This document shows, piece by piece, positions 31,187 to 38,510 of a stretch of 38,810 nt of DNA; the first letter of the stretch is position 1, and every line of letters starts with the position of its first letter. The stretch is taken from contig JAAWCD010000092.1 in assembly GCA_022793095.1 (NCBI GenBank), positions 1 to 38,810 of the forward strand. The letters are read 5' to 3'. The notes beneath the pieces are model-generated. The model had not been told where the DNA came from. It searched no databases and saw only the letters and a program-made list of their open reading frames with translations. The DNA comes from Oscillospiraceae bacterium (GTDB lineage: Bacteria > Bacillota > Clostridia > Oscillospirales > Oscillospiraceae). Made by a program: the position numbers and the translations under genes.

Positions 31187-31212
31187 GGACCCGCTGAGGA
31201 ATCAGCGGGTCC
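31187..31212. terminator. Hairpin downstream of the small membrane protein gene
   Basis: GGACCCGCTGA and TCAGCGGGTCC pair perfectly over GGAA. On the minus strand it follows the gene at 31285-31548 and is trailed by ATGATTTTATA, a weak U-run. Confidence 0.6.
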
Positions 31213-31284
31213 ACAGATGGACTTAGTATAACATAAAAACAGCGTACTTGACAAATGATTTTTTCCCCTTCGGGAAAACGCAAA

Positions 31285-31548
31285 TCACTTCTTCTTTTTT
31301 TTCTTCCGTTGCTTGTAGGGCACGTACTCCGGCGACAGCTTATCCTTTTGGGGGTCATAAGACGCCTTGGCATACAGGAAGCGAAAGTAATAAGCAATAA
31401 CGCCGGGTATTATCATCAGGAAGAAATTCCATCGTGGGATCAGAAACATGACAATCAGCGCATACCCCAGGGAAATAGCGAAAAACAGCCACATCAGACC
31501 CAGGGTCAGCGATTTGCGCGCGATAAAATACTGGTTAATCTTTGACAT
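31285..31548 (-). CDS. Small membrane protein with lysine-rich tail
   Basis: An 87-residue protein not recognised by family. Two hydrophobic segments (about 17-35, LMWLFFAISLGYALIVMFL, and 41-58) are followed by a charged C-terminus ending in a run of six Lys after an Arg. Start and stop are well placed between two terminators, and codon bias is reasonable. A cytosolic basic tail could bind RNA or lipid head groups, but this is speculation. It probably has its own promoter. Confidence 0.7.
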   Translation of the reverse strand: MSKINQYFIARKSLTLGLMWLFFAISLGYALIVMFLIPRWNFFLMIIPGVIAYYFRFLYAKASYDPQKDKLSPEYVPYKQRKKKKKK

Positions 31549-31574
31549 AAATTACCTCAAATTCAAAACAGGGA

Positions 31575-31607
31575 AAAGGCAGAGCGAAAGGGATTCGCTC
31601 TGCCTTT
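31575..31607. terminator. MFS gene terminator
   Basis: AAAGGCAGAGCGA and TCGCTCTGCCTTT pair perfectly over a 7-nt loop and are followed on the minus strand by TTTTCCCTGTTTT. It lies about 40 bp after the MFS stop codon. Confidence 0.8.
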
Positions 31608-31646
31608 CCGACGTCAGGGGAATCAGCGCAATGTTTAAGTACAGCT

Positions 31647-33074
31647 TTAGCCGCGGTCAGCCGCGTTGGCATCCTGCATCTTGAACATGGGCAGGGTGAA
31701 AATGATGCCAATAACGATAACCACCAGACACATAATCCAGGCGGACATGGGATTGCTGGAACCAATCAGAGCGGCCATAATGTTGATGGCAACCGCGCAG
31801 GGAATCAGCTGAATCGCCATAATGATACGGTTGGCAGCCTGATACTCCCGGCGGCCGAAAGCGAAGGAGATGGAGGCGGGGTGCATGGTGGGCACACCGC
31901 CGGTCATGCAGGCGACGCCGAAGCCCCACAGAACCAGCATAGGAACGTTGCACTGGCCGGTGGTCTCAACCGCGCTCTTCTGAACCATCAAGCCGATAAC
32001 GGGCAGGAACTCAGTGACGCCCAGAACCAGAGAGGCAATCGGTGTGCCCAGCTTGTCGTCGATGACACCGAAAATAAAGGACATGGGGATGCCCAGGATA
32101 GCGCCGATAGACAGCCAACGGGTAGCCTGGCCGACGAACAGAATCATGGGGCCGAGGGCACCCAGAGCGACCTCGCCATTGGGCATGTTCATGGCTTCTG
32201 CTACCATCCCAGGCAGAGGCCCGGCAGCAATCGTATCCATGTTCTGCATGGCAAGGGTGGTGAACCAGAGGACCATGGAGGCCATGCAGCAGTTGATGAT
32301 AAACTGATACACGCCATAATTCACAATCATGATCCAGGACTTCTTCTGAGACAGGACTTGGCCCACAGTCAAATTGACTTCCTTTTCACCAGCCTCAGAG
32401 ACCGGAGGATGATCGGCGCCGTCAGGATACAGGCCGACCTCTTCTGGTGTATCCCGAATCAGGGCCCACACCAAGACAGCGAGAATGACCAAGATAACGC
32501 AAAGGCCATAGTAGAAGGGACGGTAGTCTCCGCCCAGTTTCGTCTGAATGAAGTTCGTCATAACGGAAGTGCCGATCACGGAGAACAAGGGGGAACCCAG
32601 GGTGATGATACCCAGGACACGGCCGCGATAGCGGATGAACCAGGTAGCGGCCAGCTGGAAGCCGGACATCTGGAGGCACATACAGGTGCAGCGGATGACG
32701 AACAGGGACACTGCGTACAGCCAATAAATTCCAATATCGCCAGGGTTAGCACTCTTCAGCTCCACGCCGGAGACGGTAGCCACACCGTTGGCCAGGGCGA
32801 TGCCAGCGCAGCCCAAAGCGGACAGGGCAATGCAGGGAACCAGTGTCTTGCGGACGCCAATCTTCATAAACAAGGTGCCGTAGACCATGGTCAGACCGAT
32901 ACAAACGATGTTGCCGATGGTCAGGGGAAGCGCAGTGGCTTGGCTGTTCCAGCCAGAAAAGCCCTGAATAATGTTGATCTGGTCGTTCTGCAAACCGGAG
33001 TAGAAGAACATGAAGACGATGCCCAGCAGATTGAATGCGATTGCGTAGCGGGCAAACTTTTTGTTTTGCAGCAT
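31647..33074 (-). CDS. MFS transporter (oxalate/formate antiporter-like)
   Basis: A 475-residue carrier with about 12 hydrophobic helices in two halves. The MFS signature between helices 2 and 3 appears as YGTLFMKIGVRKTLVP. A hydrophilic centre (RDTPEEVGLYPDGADHPP) is typical of the OFA family, where the RDTPEE/GLYPDG block is common. The ATG at 33074 follows GGAGGAAA; the frame extends upstream but without coding character. Family members move organic anions such as oxalate, formate or short carboxylates; the substrate here is unknown. A strong promoter and a long, structured leader precede it. Confidence 0.85.
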   Translation of the reverse strand: MLQNKKFARYAIAFNLLGIVFMFFYSGLQNDQINIIQGFSGWNSQATALPLTIGNIVCIGLTMVYGTLFMKIGVRKTLVPCIALSALGCAGIALANGVATVSGVELKSANPGDIGIYWLYAVSLFVIRCTCMCLQMSGFQLAATWFIRYRGRVLGIITLGSPLFSVIGTSVMTNFIQTKLGGDYRPFYYGLCVILVILAVLVWALIRDTPEEVGLYPDGADHPPVSEAGEKEVNLTVGQVLSQKKSWIMIVNYGVYQFIINCCMASMVLWFTTLAMQNMDTIAAGPLPGMVAEAMNMPNGEVALGALGPMILFVGQATRWLSIGAILGIPMSFIFGVIDDKLGTPIASLVLGVTEFLPVIGLMVQKSAVETTGQCNVPMLVLWGFGVACMTGGVPTMHPASISFAFGRREYQAANRIIMAIQLIPCAVAINIMAALIGSSNPMSAWIMCLVVIVIGIIFTLPMFKMQDANAADRG

Positions 33075-33270
33075 ACAATTTCCTCCCATATATTGTTTTG
33101 CCTGCGGCCCCTGCCTCGCCGCTGTGCGTATCCGAACCGGGCTCCGGTCCGGAGCTGCCTTTTGGCACGGCAAGCCGTGCCAATCAAAAAGCCCATGGGC
33201 TTTTTGACTTATTCCCCCAATCTTTACAGAGCCGGGCGCCAAATGGCAGGAACAGCGTCCCCCTGTACAT
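33075..33270 (-). promoter_or_regulatory. Long structured 5' leader of the MFS gene
   Basis: The predicted start near 33270 gives a leader of about 195 nt. It holds a 20-bp perfect palindrome, AAAAAGCCCATGGGCTTTTT (33186-33205), which looks like a terminator with U-run, then TTGGCACGGC-aa-GCCGTGCCAA (33162-33183) and a GCTCCGG/CCGGAGC stem (about 33141-33155). I recognise no known riboswitch class. Confidence 0.5.
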
Positions 33271-33276
33271 AGTGGT

Positions 33277-33305
33277 ATTTTAGCAGAACGAAGAGGAATT
33301 GTCAA
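33277..33305 (-). promoter_or_regulatory. Strong MFS promoter
   Basis: On the minus strand, a perfect TTGACA (33305-33300), a 17-bp spacer and TAAAAT (33282-33277). This is the best housekeeping promoter in the window. Between it and 33600 the plus strand holds only repeat A units. Confidence 0.75.
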
Positions 33306-33440
33306 TTACACATTTAGGGGAAATGCACAAAAACAAAGCGGTTTTATGTGTGCCTAGTGTCCAACAAGCAAGAAAAAAGTCTGTGCAATTTATACGATTG
33401 ACTTTCCCGTGCGTCAGCAAATTGACGGAGAATACCCCGC

Positions 33441-33585
33441 TTTCTTGAACGAAGGGAAGAAAAAGAGCTTTAAAACGTGCGTTCAGGAAAATTCCGCAAT
33501 AACTGCGGGCAAATATTTTTCTCCATACTAGACATAATAAAGCAATAAAGTTCTTTTTGCTTCTTTTTCTTTCAAGAAAAAGAAG
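33441..33585. repeat. Worn plus intact repeat A pair upstream of the TauE gene
   Basis: A degenerate plus-sense unit (33441-33476, TTTCTTGAACGAAGGG to GAGCTTTAAAA) faces an intact minus-sense unit (33547-33585) across about 70 bp. The intact copy ends 15 bp before the TauE start, so it lies in that leader. Confidence 0.55.
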
Positions 33586-33600
33586 AGAAAGCGAGGCTTC

Positions 33601-33960
33601 ATGGACTCAAAGACATTTCGGTGCGCGGTGGCAGGCGGGCTGGCGGGGGCGGCCAACGGATTTTTCGGCGCGGGCGGCGGCATGGTGCTGGTGCCTCTGC
33701 TGCTGCGGTGGGTCAAGCTGGAGGAGAAGCAGGCCTTCGCCACTTCTGTGGCCATCATTCTGCCCATGTGCTTGGTTTCCGCCGCCATTTACTGGTTTCG
33801 CGCGGAACTGGACCTTTGGGCCGCTCTCCCCTACCTGCTGGGCGGGCTGCTGGGGGGCTTTCTGGGCGGGAAGCTGTTCACCAAGGTGCCCGCAGAGTGG
33901 CTGCGCCGGATCCTGGCGCTGTTTTTGCTGTATGGGGGGGTGCGAAATCTGTTTTGCTGA
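33601..33960 (+). CDS. TauE/SafE-family exporter, N-terminal half
   Basis: A 119-residue protein with about four hydrophobic helices, matching the first repeat of TauE/SafE (DUF81) carriers for sulfite and organosulfonates: GGLAGAANGFFGAGGGMVLV (about 12-31), FATSVAIILPMCLVSA and a Gly-rich GGLLGGFLGGKL. It ends RNLFC at a TGA. The second repeat follows in the -1 frame at once, overlapping by seven bases. A run of seven G (33934-33940) lies 18 bases before the stop. The halves may be two subunits, as in other clostridia with half-size TauE genes, or one protein joined by slippage. Confidence 0.8.
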   Translation: MDSKTFRCAVAGGLAGAANGFFGAGGGMVLVPLLLRWVKLEEKQAFATSVAIILPMCLVSAAIYWFRAELDLWAALPYLLGGLLGGFLGGKLFTKVPAEWLRRILALFLLYGGVRNLFC

Positions 33961-34316
33961 ATTGGGTCATTGCTTTAGCGGCCGGTACGGCCACGGGAGT
34001 CATCTCCGCCTTCGGCGTGGGCGGCGGGACTCTGCTGGTGCTTTATCTTACGTTTTTCACCTCCCTCTGCCAGATCACAGCGCAGGGTATCAATCTGCTC
34101 TACTTTCTGCCGGTGTCCGCCTCCTCCCTGCCCAGCCACTTCAAAAACGGCTTTCTGGACAAAGGCGCGGCGCTGCCGGCCATTCTTGCGGGAGCTGTGA
34201 CGACTGCCCTGACCGCCTGGGCCGCCACCGGGCTGGACGTGGAGGTGCTGCGGAAATGCTTCGGCGGCTATCTGCTGCTCATCGGACTTTGGGAACTGCT
34301 GGGTAGGAAGCGCTGA
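33954..34316 (+). CDS. TauE/SafE-family exporter, C-terminal half
   Basis: A frame of about 120 codons encoding the second TauE/SafE repeat: ALAAGTATGVISAFGVGGGT (the second GxGGG repeat), LYLTFFTSLCQITAQGINLL, LPSHFKNGFLDKG and LLLIGLWELLGRKR. No ATG or GTG is available near its beginning; TTG at 33954 is proposed, with only the G-run as a weak ribosome site. It would need its upstream partner either as separate subunit or through a -1 frameshift at the G7 run. Apart from this, the half is intact and well conserved. Confidence 0.75.
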   Translation: MLNWVIALAAGTATGVISAFGVGGGTLLVLYLTFFTSLCQITAQGINLLYFLPVSASSLPSHFKNGFLDKGAALPAILAGAVTTALTAWAATGLDVEVLRKCFGGYLLLIGLWELLGRKR

Positions 34317-34451
34317 GTGTTTACCTGCTTTTTCTGTTTGGCAAACGGCAGTCCGCTGGAAAGCCGAAGCGGCCATAGCGGCACTCCAGCATGCGTGTGC
34401 AGTGTCCCGCAGAATGGAATATCATGAGTTCTTCTTGAATGCGCCGCTTCA

Positions 34452-34489
34452 CGTTCTTTTTTTGATCTTTTTCGTTCCATAAAAAGAGA
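34452..34489 (-). repeat. Worn repeat A downstream of the hexapeptide transferase gene
   Basis: ACGTTCTTTTTTTGATC and a partial hairpin, CTTTTTCGTTCC/AAAAAGAG, match the minus-sense unit with several changes. It lies just past the stop codon of the minus-strand gene at 34494. Confidence 0.45.
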
Positions 34490-34493
34490 ATGA

Positions 34494-35120
34494 TTAGGCC
34501 CCATCGTATTTCCGAATCAGCCCCGCAACGTCGTTCAAATCGGCCAGCCGTTCCCGAAGCTGCTCGTGAGACCAGTCCCACCAGCGGATCCGCAGCAGGG
34601 CGGCAATGGTCTCCTCGTCATAGCGCCAGCCCATGTGCCGGGCGGGCACACCTACCACAATCTCGTAAGGGGCCACGTCATGGGTGACCACGGCTCCCGC
34701 GCCTGCCACTGCGCCGTCGCCCAGGGTGACCCCGCCCATGATGACCGCGTTATGTCCCAGCCAAACGTCGTTTCCCGTGACCACCGGACGGCTCCGCCGC
34801 CATTCGATGATGAAGGAGTCGTCTTCGCCCAGGCCGTAGTGGGCGGCCCGGTAGGTCAGATGGTGGGCCGCCGCCCGCGCCCGCATGGGATGGTTCACTG
34901 GATTGATTCGCACGCCGGTGGCGATGGAGTTGAATTTTCCCAAGGCGGCGTAAATCACGTCATTGGACCCGAACAGATACGTGTAGTCGCCAAACCGGGT
35001 TTCCTCCGCGACGCAGTGGTCTCCCAGCTCCACATAGGCCCCGAATTCGCAGTTCTTTACCACACAGGTGGGATGAATCAACGGCTCGTCCGGTTTCAGG
35101 GTCTTCGCAAAATCCAGCAT
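34494..35120 (-). CDS. Hexapeptide-repeat acyltransferase (phosphonate-associated type)
   Basis: A 208-residue left-handed beta-helix acyltransferase. Hexad-type repeats run from about 14 to 60 (IHPTCVVKNCEFGAYVELGD) and about 117-150 (VWLGHNAVIMGGVTLGDGAV). Between them are the loop INPVNHPMRARAAAHHLTYR and WRRSRPVV. This pattern, with WWDWSHEQLRERLADL at the end, resembles the phosphonate-metabolism hexapeptide family and, more distantly, xenobiotic acetyltransferases. No phn genes are in the window, so the acceptor is unknown. The ATG at 35120 follows GGAAGGGA. It is downstream of perR and the superoxide reductase gene on the same strand. Confidence 0.82.
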   Translation of the reverse strand: MLDFAKTLKPDEPLIHPTCVVKNCEFGAYVELGDHCVAEETRFGDYTYLFGSNDVIYAALGKFNSIATGVRINPVNHPMRARAAAHHLTYRAAHYGLGEDDSFIIEWRRSRPVVTGNDVWLGHNAVIMGGVTLGDGAVAGAGAVVTHDVAPYEIVVGVPARHMGWRYDEETIAALLRIRWWDWSHEQLRERLADLNDVAGLIRKYDGA

Positions 35121-35196
35121 GATGTTCCCTTCCTTTCTCCGCACAAAAGGCGCCGCCGGGGTTCCAGCGGCGCCTTTCCATGCGCGAATTCTGTTT

Positions 35197-35571
35197 TTAC
35201 TTTTCCGCCTTCCACAGGCCGTGAAGGTTGCAGTACTCATAGGCATGGATGGGACCATCCTTGTGTCCCACCACAGTCTTGGGCTCATCGCCGGGCTTCA
35301 GCTGGGTGAAGGTCACCTTGTTGCCCACCACTGCGGCGATCATGGTAATATAGTGCTCATCCATCATGGGATGGGGAACATCGCCCACCTTGATGGTGGC
35401 CGTGTGGCCGTTGGTCTCGATGACGGGCACATGCTTTTCCGTGGCTCCGTCCGTGGTGTTGGGCGTCATCTCCTGCATCTTCTCCCCGCAGCACATGACC
35501 GGGACCCCTTTGTCCACCACCTTGTAAATGATGTTTCCGCAATGGGCGCAATAGTACAGCTTGAGTTCCAT
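35197..35571 (-). CDS. dfx: Desulfoferrodoxin / superoxide reductase (2Fe type)
   Basis: A 124-residue two-domain superoxide reductase, turning superoxide into peroxide in anaerobes. The N-terminal rubredoxin-like domain has YYCAHCGN (Cys 8 and 11) and VMCCGEKM (Cys pair near 27-28), the four Cys of centre I. The catalytic domain has the EKHVPV motif, HPMMDEHYI, and the C-terminal YCNLHGLWK supplying Cys and His to centre II. The ATG at 35571 follows AGGAGGAGA. It lies 19 bp after perR in one operon, in accord with control by peroxide or iron. Confidence 0.95.
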   Translation of the reverse strand: MELKLYYCAHCGNIIYKVVDKGVPVMCCGEKMQEMTPNTTDGATEKHVPVIETNGHTATIKVGDVPHPMMDEHYITMIAAVVGNKVTFTQLKPGDEPKTVVGHKDGPIHAYEYCNLHGLWKAEK

Positions 35572-35590
35572 GGTTGTCTCCTCCTTTATT

Positions 35591-35986
35591 TTACATCGCC
35601 TGCATCGGCAAGCTATGGCAGGCTTCACAGACGCCTTCAAAGGTCAGGCTGTGGGTCTGAATTTTGTGGCGGCACTCCCTCTGTGCCTTCTGGTTCAAGG
35701 CCGCGTCGTAAGCGTAAGTCATATCGTGCACCGAACCGCAGACATGGCAGCGAAAATGCACATGGGGCGTTGTGTTGGCGTCGTATCGCTCCACAGAGTA
35801 GGGCATCCGGGTAATTGCGCCCTCGTCCGCCAGAAGATTGAGGTTTCGGTAAACTGTACCCAGGCTGAGGCTGGGGTTCCCGGGCTTTAAATCCCGGTAC
35901 ACCATTTCAGCGGTCGGGTGCTCCCGGCTGTTCATCAAATATTGATAAATCAATTCCCGCTGCCGGGAATAACGTTTGCCTGCCAC
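35591..35986 (-). CDS. perR: Fur-family regulator, PerR-like
   Basis: A 131-residue Fur-family repressor. The winged helix covers about 1-80 (SRQRELIYQYLMNSREHPTA and LSLGTVYRNLNLLADEG). Metal ligands: HVHFRCHVCGS and the C-terminal CEACH, giving the two CxxC zinc pairs of PerR/Fur. Linkage to superoxide reductase points to PerR. The start is GTG 35986 with AAGGGG upstream. Length is slightly short, with a truncated N-terminal helix compared with Bacillus PerR. Confidence 0.9.
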   Translation of the reverse strand: MAGKRYSRQRELIYQYLMNSREHPTAEMVYRDLKPGNPSLSLGTVYRNLNLLADEGAITRMPYSVERYDANTTPHVHFRCHVCGSVHDMTYAYDAALNQKAQRECRHKIQTHSLTFEGVCEACHSLPMQAM

Positions 35987-36040
35987 CCGGTTTCACCCCT
36001 TCTCTCCAAATTGATTTAACAGTAAAAATTCCTATTTCCT

Positions 36041-36068
36041 ATTATACGCAAATTTTCTGAAAAATCAA
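36041..36068 (-). promoter_or_regulatory. perR-dfx promoter
   Basis: On the minus strand, TTGATT (36068-36063), a 16-bp spacer and a perfect TATAAT (36046-36041), 55 bp before perR. The AT-rich stretch downstream (TTTTTACTGTTAAATC) is a possible but weak PerR-type operator. Confidence 0.6.
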
Positions 36069-36215
36069 GGTGCAATTTTATGGAGCTTGTTTTTAAGGTG
36101 TCCCTTTGGCATGCCGCTTTATTCTAACCAGCTTCGTCAAATAATAACCGTCAGAGCAAAGCCGCACAGCCTTTGCCCAGTCTCGCTCATTACGCGTTAT
36201 TTTCCGGAAAAGTGC

Positions 36216-36244
36216 TTGACAATGGCAGAAATGCTGTCTATGAT
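36216..36244 (+). promoter_or_regulatory. Strong promoter pointing towards padR
   Basis: A perfect TTGACA (36216-36221), a 17-bp spacer and TATGAT (36239-36244). The next plus-strand gene is padR at 36592, with repeats E and D-left between. The rest of 36069-36215 shows no gene. Confidence 0.7.
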
Positions 36245-36268
36245 AAAAAATACTGTTTTATATATTAG

Positions 36269-36323
36269 ACCTTGTTTGAAAAAGGTCCGCTGCTTGGGCA
36301 CATTGCCATGGATCAAACAAGGT
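36269..36323. repeat. Repeat E, palindromic unit
   Basis: ACCTTGTTTGA and TCAAACAAGGT are perfect 11-bp inverted ends of a 55-bp unit with an inner GGCA-rich loop. One half recurs at 28487. It lies 25 bp past the promoter and might also act as a terminator, although no U-run follows. Confidence 0.55.
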
Positions 36324-36367
36324 TTGGACCAGATAAAGAGTAAACTTAAGGAGCCACTGATTTAGCG

Positions 36368-36532
36368 CCTATCTCAACCTGATGTGCACGCATCTAGCTT
36401 GCATCGTTTCCGCCATGCTTCCCCAAAATCCCAGGCAATCCACAAAGGCTTGCCCGCGGGTTTGGCTTCCCTTGACGAAAAAGCTGACGGCGCAGTCTGT
36501 GCACGCCGAATTCTGGGACAGGCTCTTAATCT
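36368..36532 (+). repeat. Repeat D, left arm of inverted repeat around padR
   Basis: About 160 bp, from CCTATCTCAA to GGCTCTTAATCT, matching the reverse complement of 36951-37115 at roughly six of every seven bases by eye. Shared blocks include GCATCGTTTCCGCC, GGCAATCCACAAAGG and TTGACGAAAAAGCTGACGGC. Confidence 0.85.
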
Positions 36533-36591
36533 GCGGCTCCTTAAATGCGGGTTTGGGATATTCTCTGAAAACCTTAATGGAGGGATGTACA

Positions 36592-36942
36592 ATGGCGAAG
36601 GAACATGACCTGCGGGCAGGCCAGACTGGCATGCTTGTGCTCAGCCTGCTTACCGGCGGCGATCTCTATGGCTACGAAATGATTGTGGAGCTTCGCAACC
36701 GCACCGGCGGGATTTTCGACCTGAAGGGCGGCACGCTCTACCCGCTGATTCAGACCATGGAGGCCAAGGGCTGGCTGGAGTCCTATCACGCCATTGCGGG
36801 CGCGGGCCGGTCCCGGAAGTACTACCATCTGACCAACGGGGGGCGGCTGGCGCTGAAACAGCAGGCCAAGGCATGGAAGGAGTACTCTGACACGGTGTAT
36901 CAGGTGCTGGGCCATGGAAAAAAGCCTGCGGAGCTGCTGTGA
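36592..36942 (+). CDS. PadR-family transcriptional regulator
   Basis: A 116-residue PadR-type repressor. The winged helix is LRAGQTGMLVLSLLTGGDLY (about 6-25), GYEMIVELRNRTGG and the family wing GGTLYPLIQTMEAKGWLES (about 44-62), followed by RSRKYYHLTNGGRLAL. The short C-terminal helix (AKAWKEYSDTVYQVL) serves dimerisation. The ATG at 36592 follows GGAGGG; the open frame upstream lies in repeat D. It stands alone between 160-bp inverted repeats, without the membrane-protein or transporter partner usually next to padR genes. Confidence 0.9.
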   Translation: MAKEHDLRAGQTGMLVLSLLTGGDLYGYEMIVELRNRTGGIFDLKGGTLYPLIQTMEAKGWLESYHAIAGAGRSRKYYHLTNGGRLALKQQAKAWKEYSDTVYQVLGHGKKPAELL

Positions 36943-36950
36943 AGGGTCAG

Positions 36951-37115
36951 AGATTTTGAGCCTATCCCGGAATGCGGCGTACGCAGATTGCGCCGTCAGC
37001 TTTTTCGTCAAGGGAAGCCAAAACCGCAGGCAGTCCTTTGTGGATTGCCGGGGATTTTGGTGAAGCACGGCGGAAACGATGCAGGCAAGATGCGTGCGAA
37101 TCAGTTTGAGATAGG
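36951..37115 (-). repeat. Repeat D, right arm of inverted repeat around padR
   Basis: The reverse-oriented partner of 36368-36532, beginning nine bases after the padR stop codon. Its outer end, CCTATCTCAA on the minus strand, is identical to that of the left arm, so both arms start and stop at the same points. Confidence 0.85.
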
Positions 37116-37164
37116 ATCTTTGTCCACAATTCAGCACATTGCCTCTTGCATCTTTTGCCCCGAT

Positions 37165-37420
37165 ATGTTATAAATATCGGTAGTCTATTGGCGTTGAACG
37201 GGAAAATAGCGAGTCAGCCGCCCACAGAGAGGGCCGGTCACCGGCTGTAAGCCGGCCTGCGCGGCAACGCTTAGTTCGCCCGGGAGCTGTCTTGGAGACA
37301 AGACGGGTCTGCCCTCCGTTATCAGGGCGTTTTAAGTGCGCGCTTTCAGCGCGAATGCGGGTGGTACCGCGGAAGGTTTGCCTTTCGTCCCCTTGGTTTG
37401 GGGAGAAAGGCATTTTTATT
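37165..37420 (+). promoter_or_regulatory. T-box riboswitch of pheS
   Basis: A tRNA-sensing leader. Stem I runs from about 37190 to 37285, with TTC (37275-37277) as likely phenylalanine specifier codon. The conserved T-box, AATGCGGGTGGTACCGCGG (37354-37372), would pair with the uncharged tRNA acceptor end. The terminator GCCTTTC-gt-CCCC/GGGG-a-GAAAGGC (37380-37411) is followed by ATTTTTATTT. Uncharged tRNA-Phe would favour the antiterminator and pheS expression. Confidence 0.92.
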
Positions 37421-37442
37421 TCCCTTCAAAGGAGAGAAACAA

Positions 37443-38468
37443 ATGAAACAGCAATTGGAAACAATCCGGCAAAGCGCCTTGGCCGCCATTGAGCGCACGG
37501 CGCAGCTCAAGGAGCTGGACGACCTGCGGGTCCGGTATTTGGGCAAAAAGGGCGAGCTGACCGCCCTTCTCAAGCAGATGGGCGGCCTGTCTCCCGAGGA
37601 GCGGCCTGTCATCGGCCAGCTGGCCAACGAGGTCCGGGAGGCGCTTGCAAACGCCATTGCCGTTCAGTCCAAGCGGCTGGAGGAGGCGGCGCTGAACGCC
37701 CGTCTGGCCTCGGAGACCCTGGACGTGACCATTCCGGGCAAAAAGCCCCAGCTGGGCCACAAGCACCCCATGTCCATCGTGCTGGACGAGCTGAAGGACG
37801 TGTTTCTGGGCATGGGCTTTCAGATTGCCGAGGGCCCGGAAATCGAAATGGCCAGCTACAATTTCACCAAGCTGAACACAGAGGAGGGCCACCCGGCCCG
37901 TGACTGGCAGGACACGTTTTATCTGAGGGAGGATTCGTCTCTTCTGCTGCGGACTCAGACTTCCCCCATGCAGGTCCGGGTCATGGAGAACCAGAAGCCG
38001 CCCATTCGGATTATCGCCCCTGGCCGGGTTTACCGGAAGGATGAGGTGGACGCCACCCATTCCCCCATGTTCCATCAGATTGAAGGTCTGGTGGTGGACA
38101 AGGGCATCACCATGGCGGATTTGAAGGGCACCCTGGATTCCGTGCTGAAGGCCCTTTACGGGCCCAACACGGTCACGCGGTTCCGGCCCCACCACTTCCC
38201 GTTTACCGAGCCCTCCTGCGAGGTGGATGTGCAGTGCCACGCCTGCGGCGGTGTGGGCTGCCGGGTCTGCAAGGGCGAGGGCTGGATTGAGGTGCTGGGC
38301 GCGGGCATGGTCCATCCCAAGGTGCTGGAGGGCTGCGGCATTGACACCGAGGTGTACTCTGGCTGGGCCTTTGGCGCGGGCGTGGAACGGCTGGTTCTGC
38401 GCCGGTTCTCCATTGCCGACCTGCGCCTCATCTTCGAGAACGACATCCGCTTCCTGAATCAATTTTAA
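37443..38468 (+). CDS. pheS: Phenylalanyl-tRNA synthetase alpha subunit
   Basis: A 341-residue PheS, the catalytic subunit charging tRNA-Phe. The N-terminal coiled coil (about 1-85) contains RVRYLGKKGELTALLKQM. The class II core has HPMSIVLDEL (about 113), GRVYRKDEVDATHSPMFHQI (motif 2, about 196-215), RPHHFPFTEPS and GAGVERLVLRRFSI (motif 3, about 313-326). The ATG at 37443 follows AAAGGAGAG. pheT normally follows at once; here at least 340 bp of repeat sequence come first, up to the window end. Confidence 0.95.
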   Translation: MKQQLETIRQSALAAIERTAQLKELDDLRVRYLGKKGELTALLKQMGGLSPEERPVIGQLANEVREALANAIAVQSKRLEEAALNARLASETLDVTIPGKKPQLGHKHPMSIVLDELKDVFLGMGFQIAEGPEIEMASYNFTKLNTEEGHPARDWQDTFYLREDSSLLLRTQTSPMQVRVMENQKPPIRIIAPGRVYRKDEVDATHSPMFHQIEGLVVDKGITMADLKGTLDSVLKALYGPNTVTRFRPHHFPFTEPSCEVDVQCHACGGVGCRVCKGEGWIEVLGAGMVHPKVLEGCGIDTEVYSGWAFGAGVERLVLRRFSIADLRLIFENDIRFLNQF

Positions 38469-38510
38469 CTTCTTTTTCTTGAAAGAAAAAGAAGCAAAAA
38501 GAACTTTAAA
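38469..38510 (+). repeat. Repeat A directly after pheS
   Basis: The full unit, CTTCTTTTTC hairpin plus CAAAAAGAACTTTAAA, starts at the base after the pheS stop codon. A trimmed copy, CTTCTTTAAAGAAG with the same tail, is at 38671-38700. Confidence 0.8.

Noticed and set aside
33075-33270. A known riboswitch in the MFS leader (SAM, TPP, fluoride, guanidine and others considered)
   Set aside because: No conserved core of these classes could be found by eye.
31881-33272. A 463-codon plus-strand frame opposite the MFS gene
   Set aside because: Same shadow pattern, His/Asp/Gln-rich. The MFS protein on the other strand is unambiguous.
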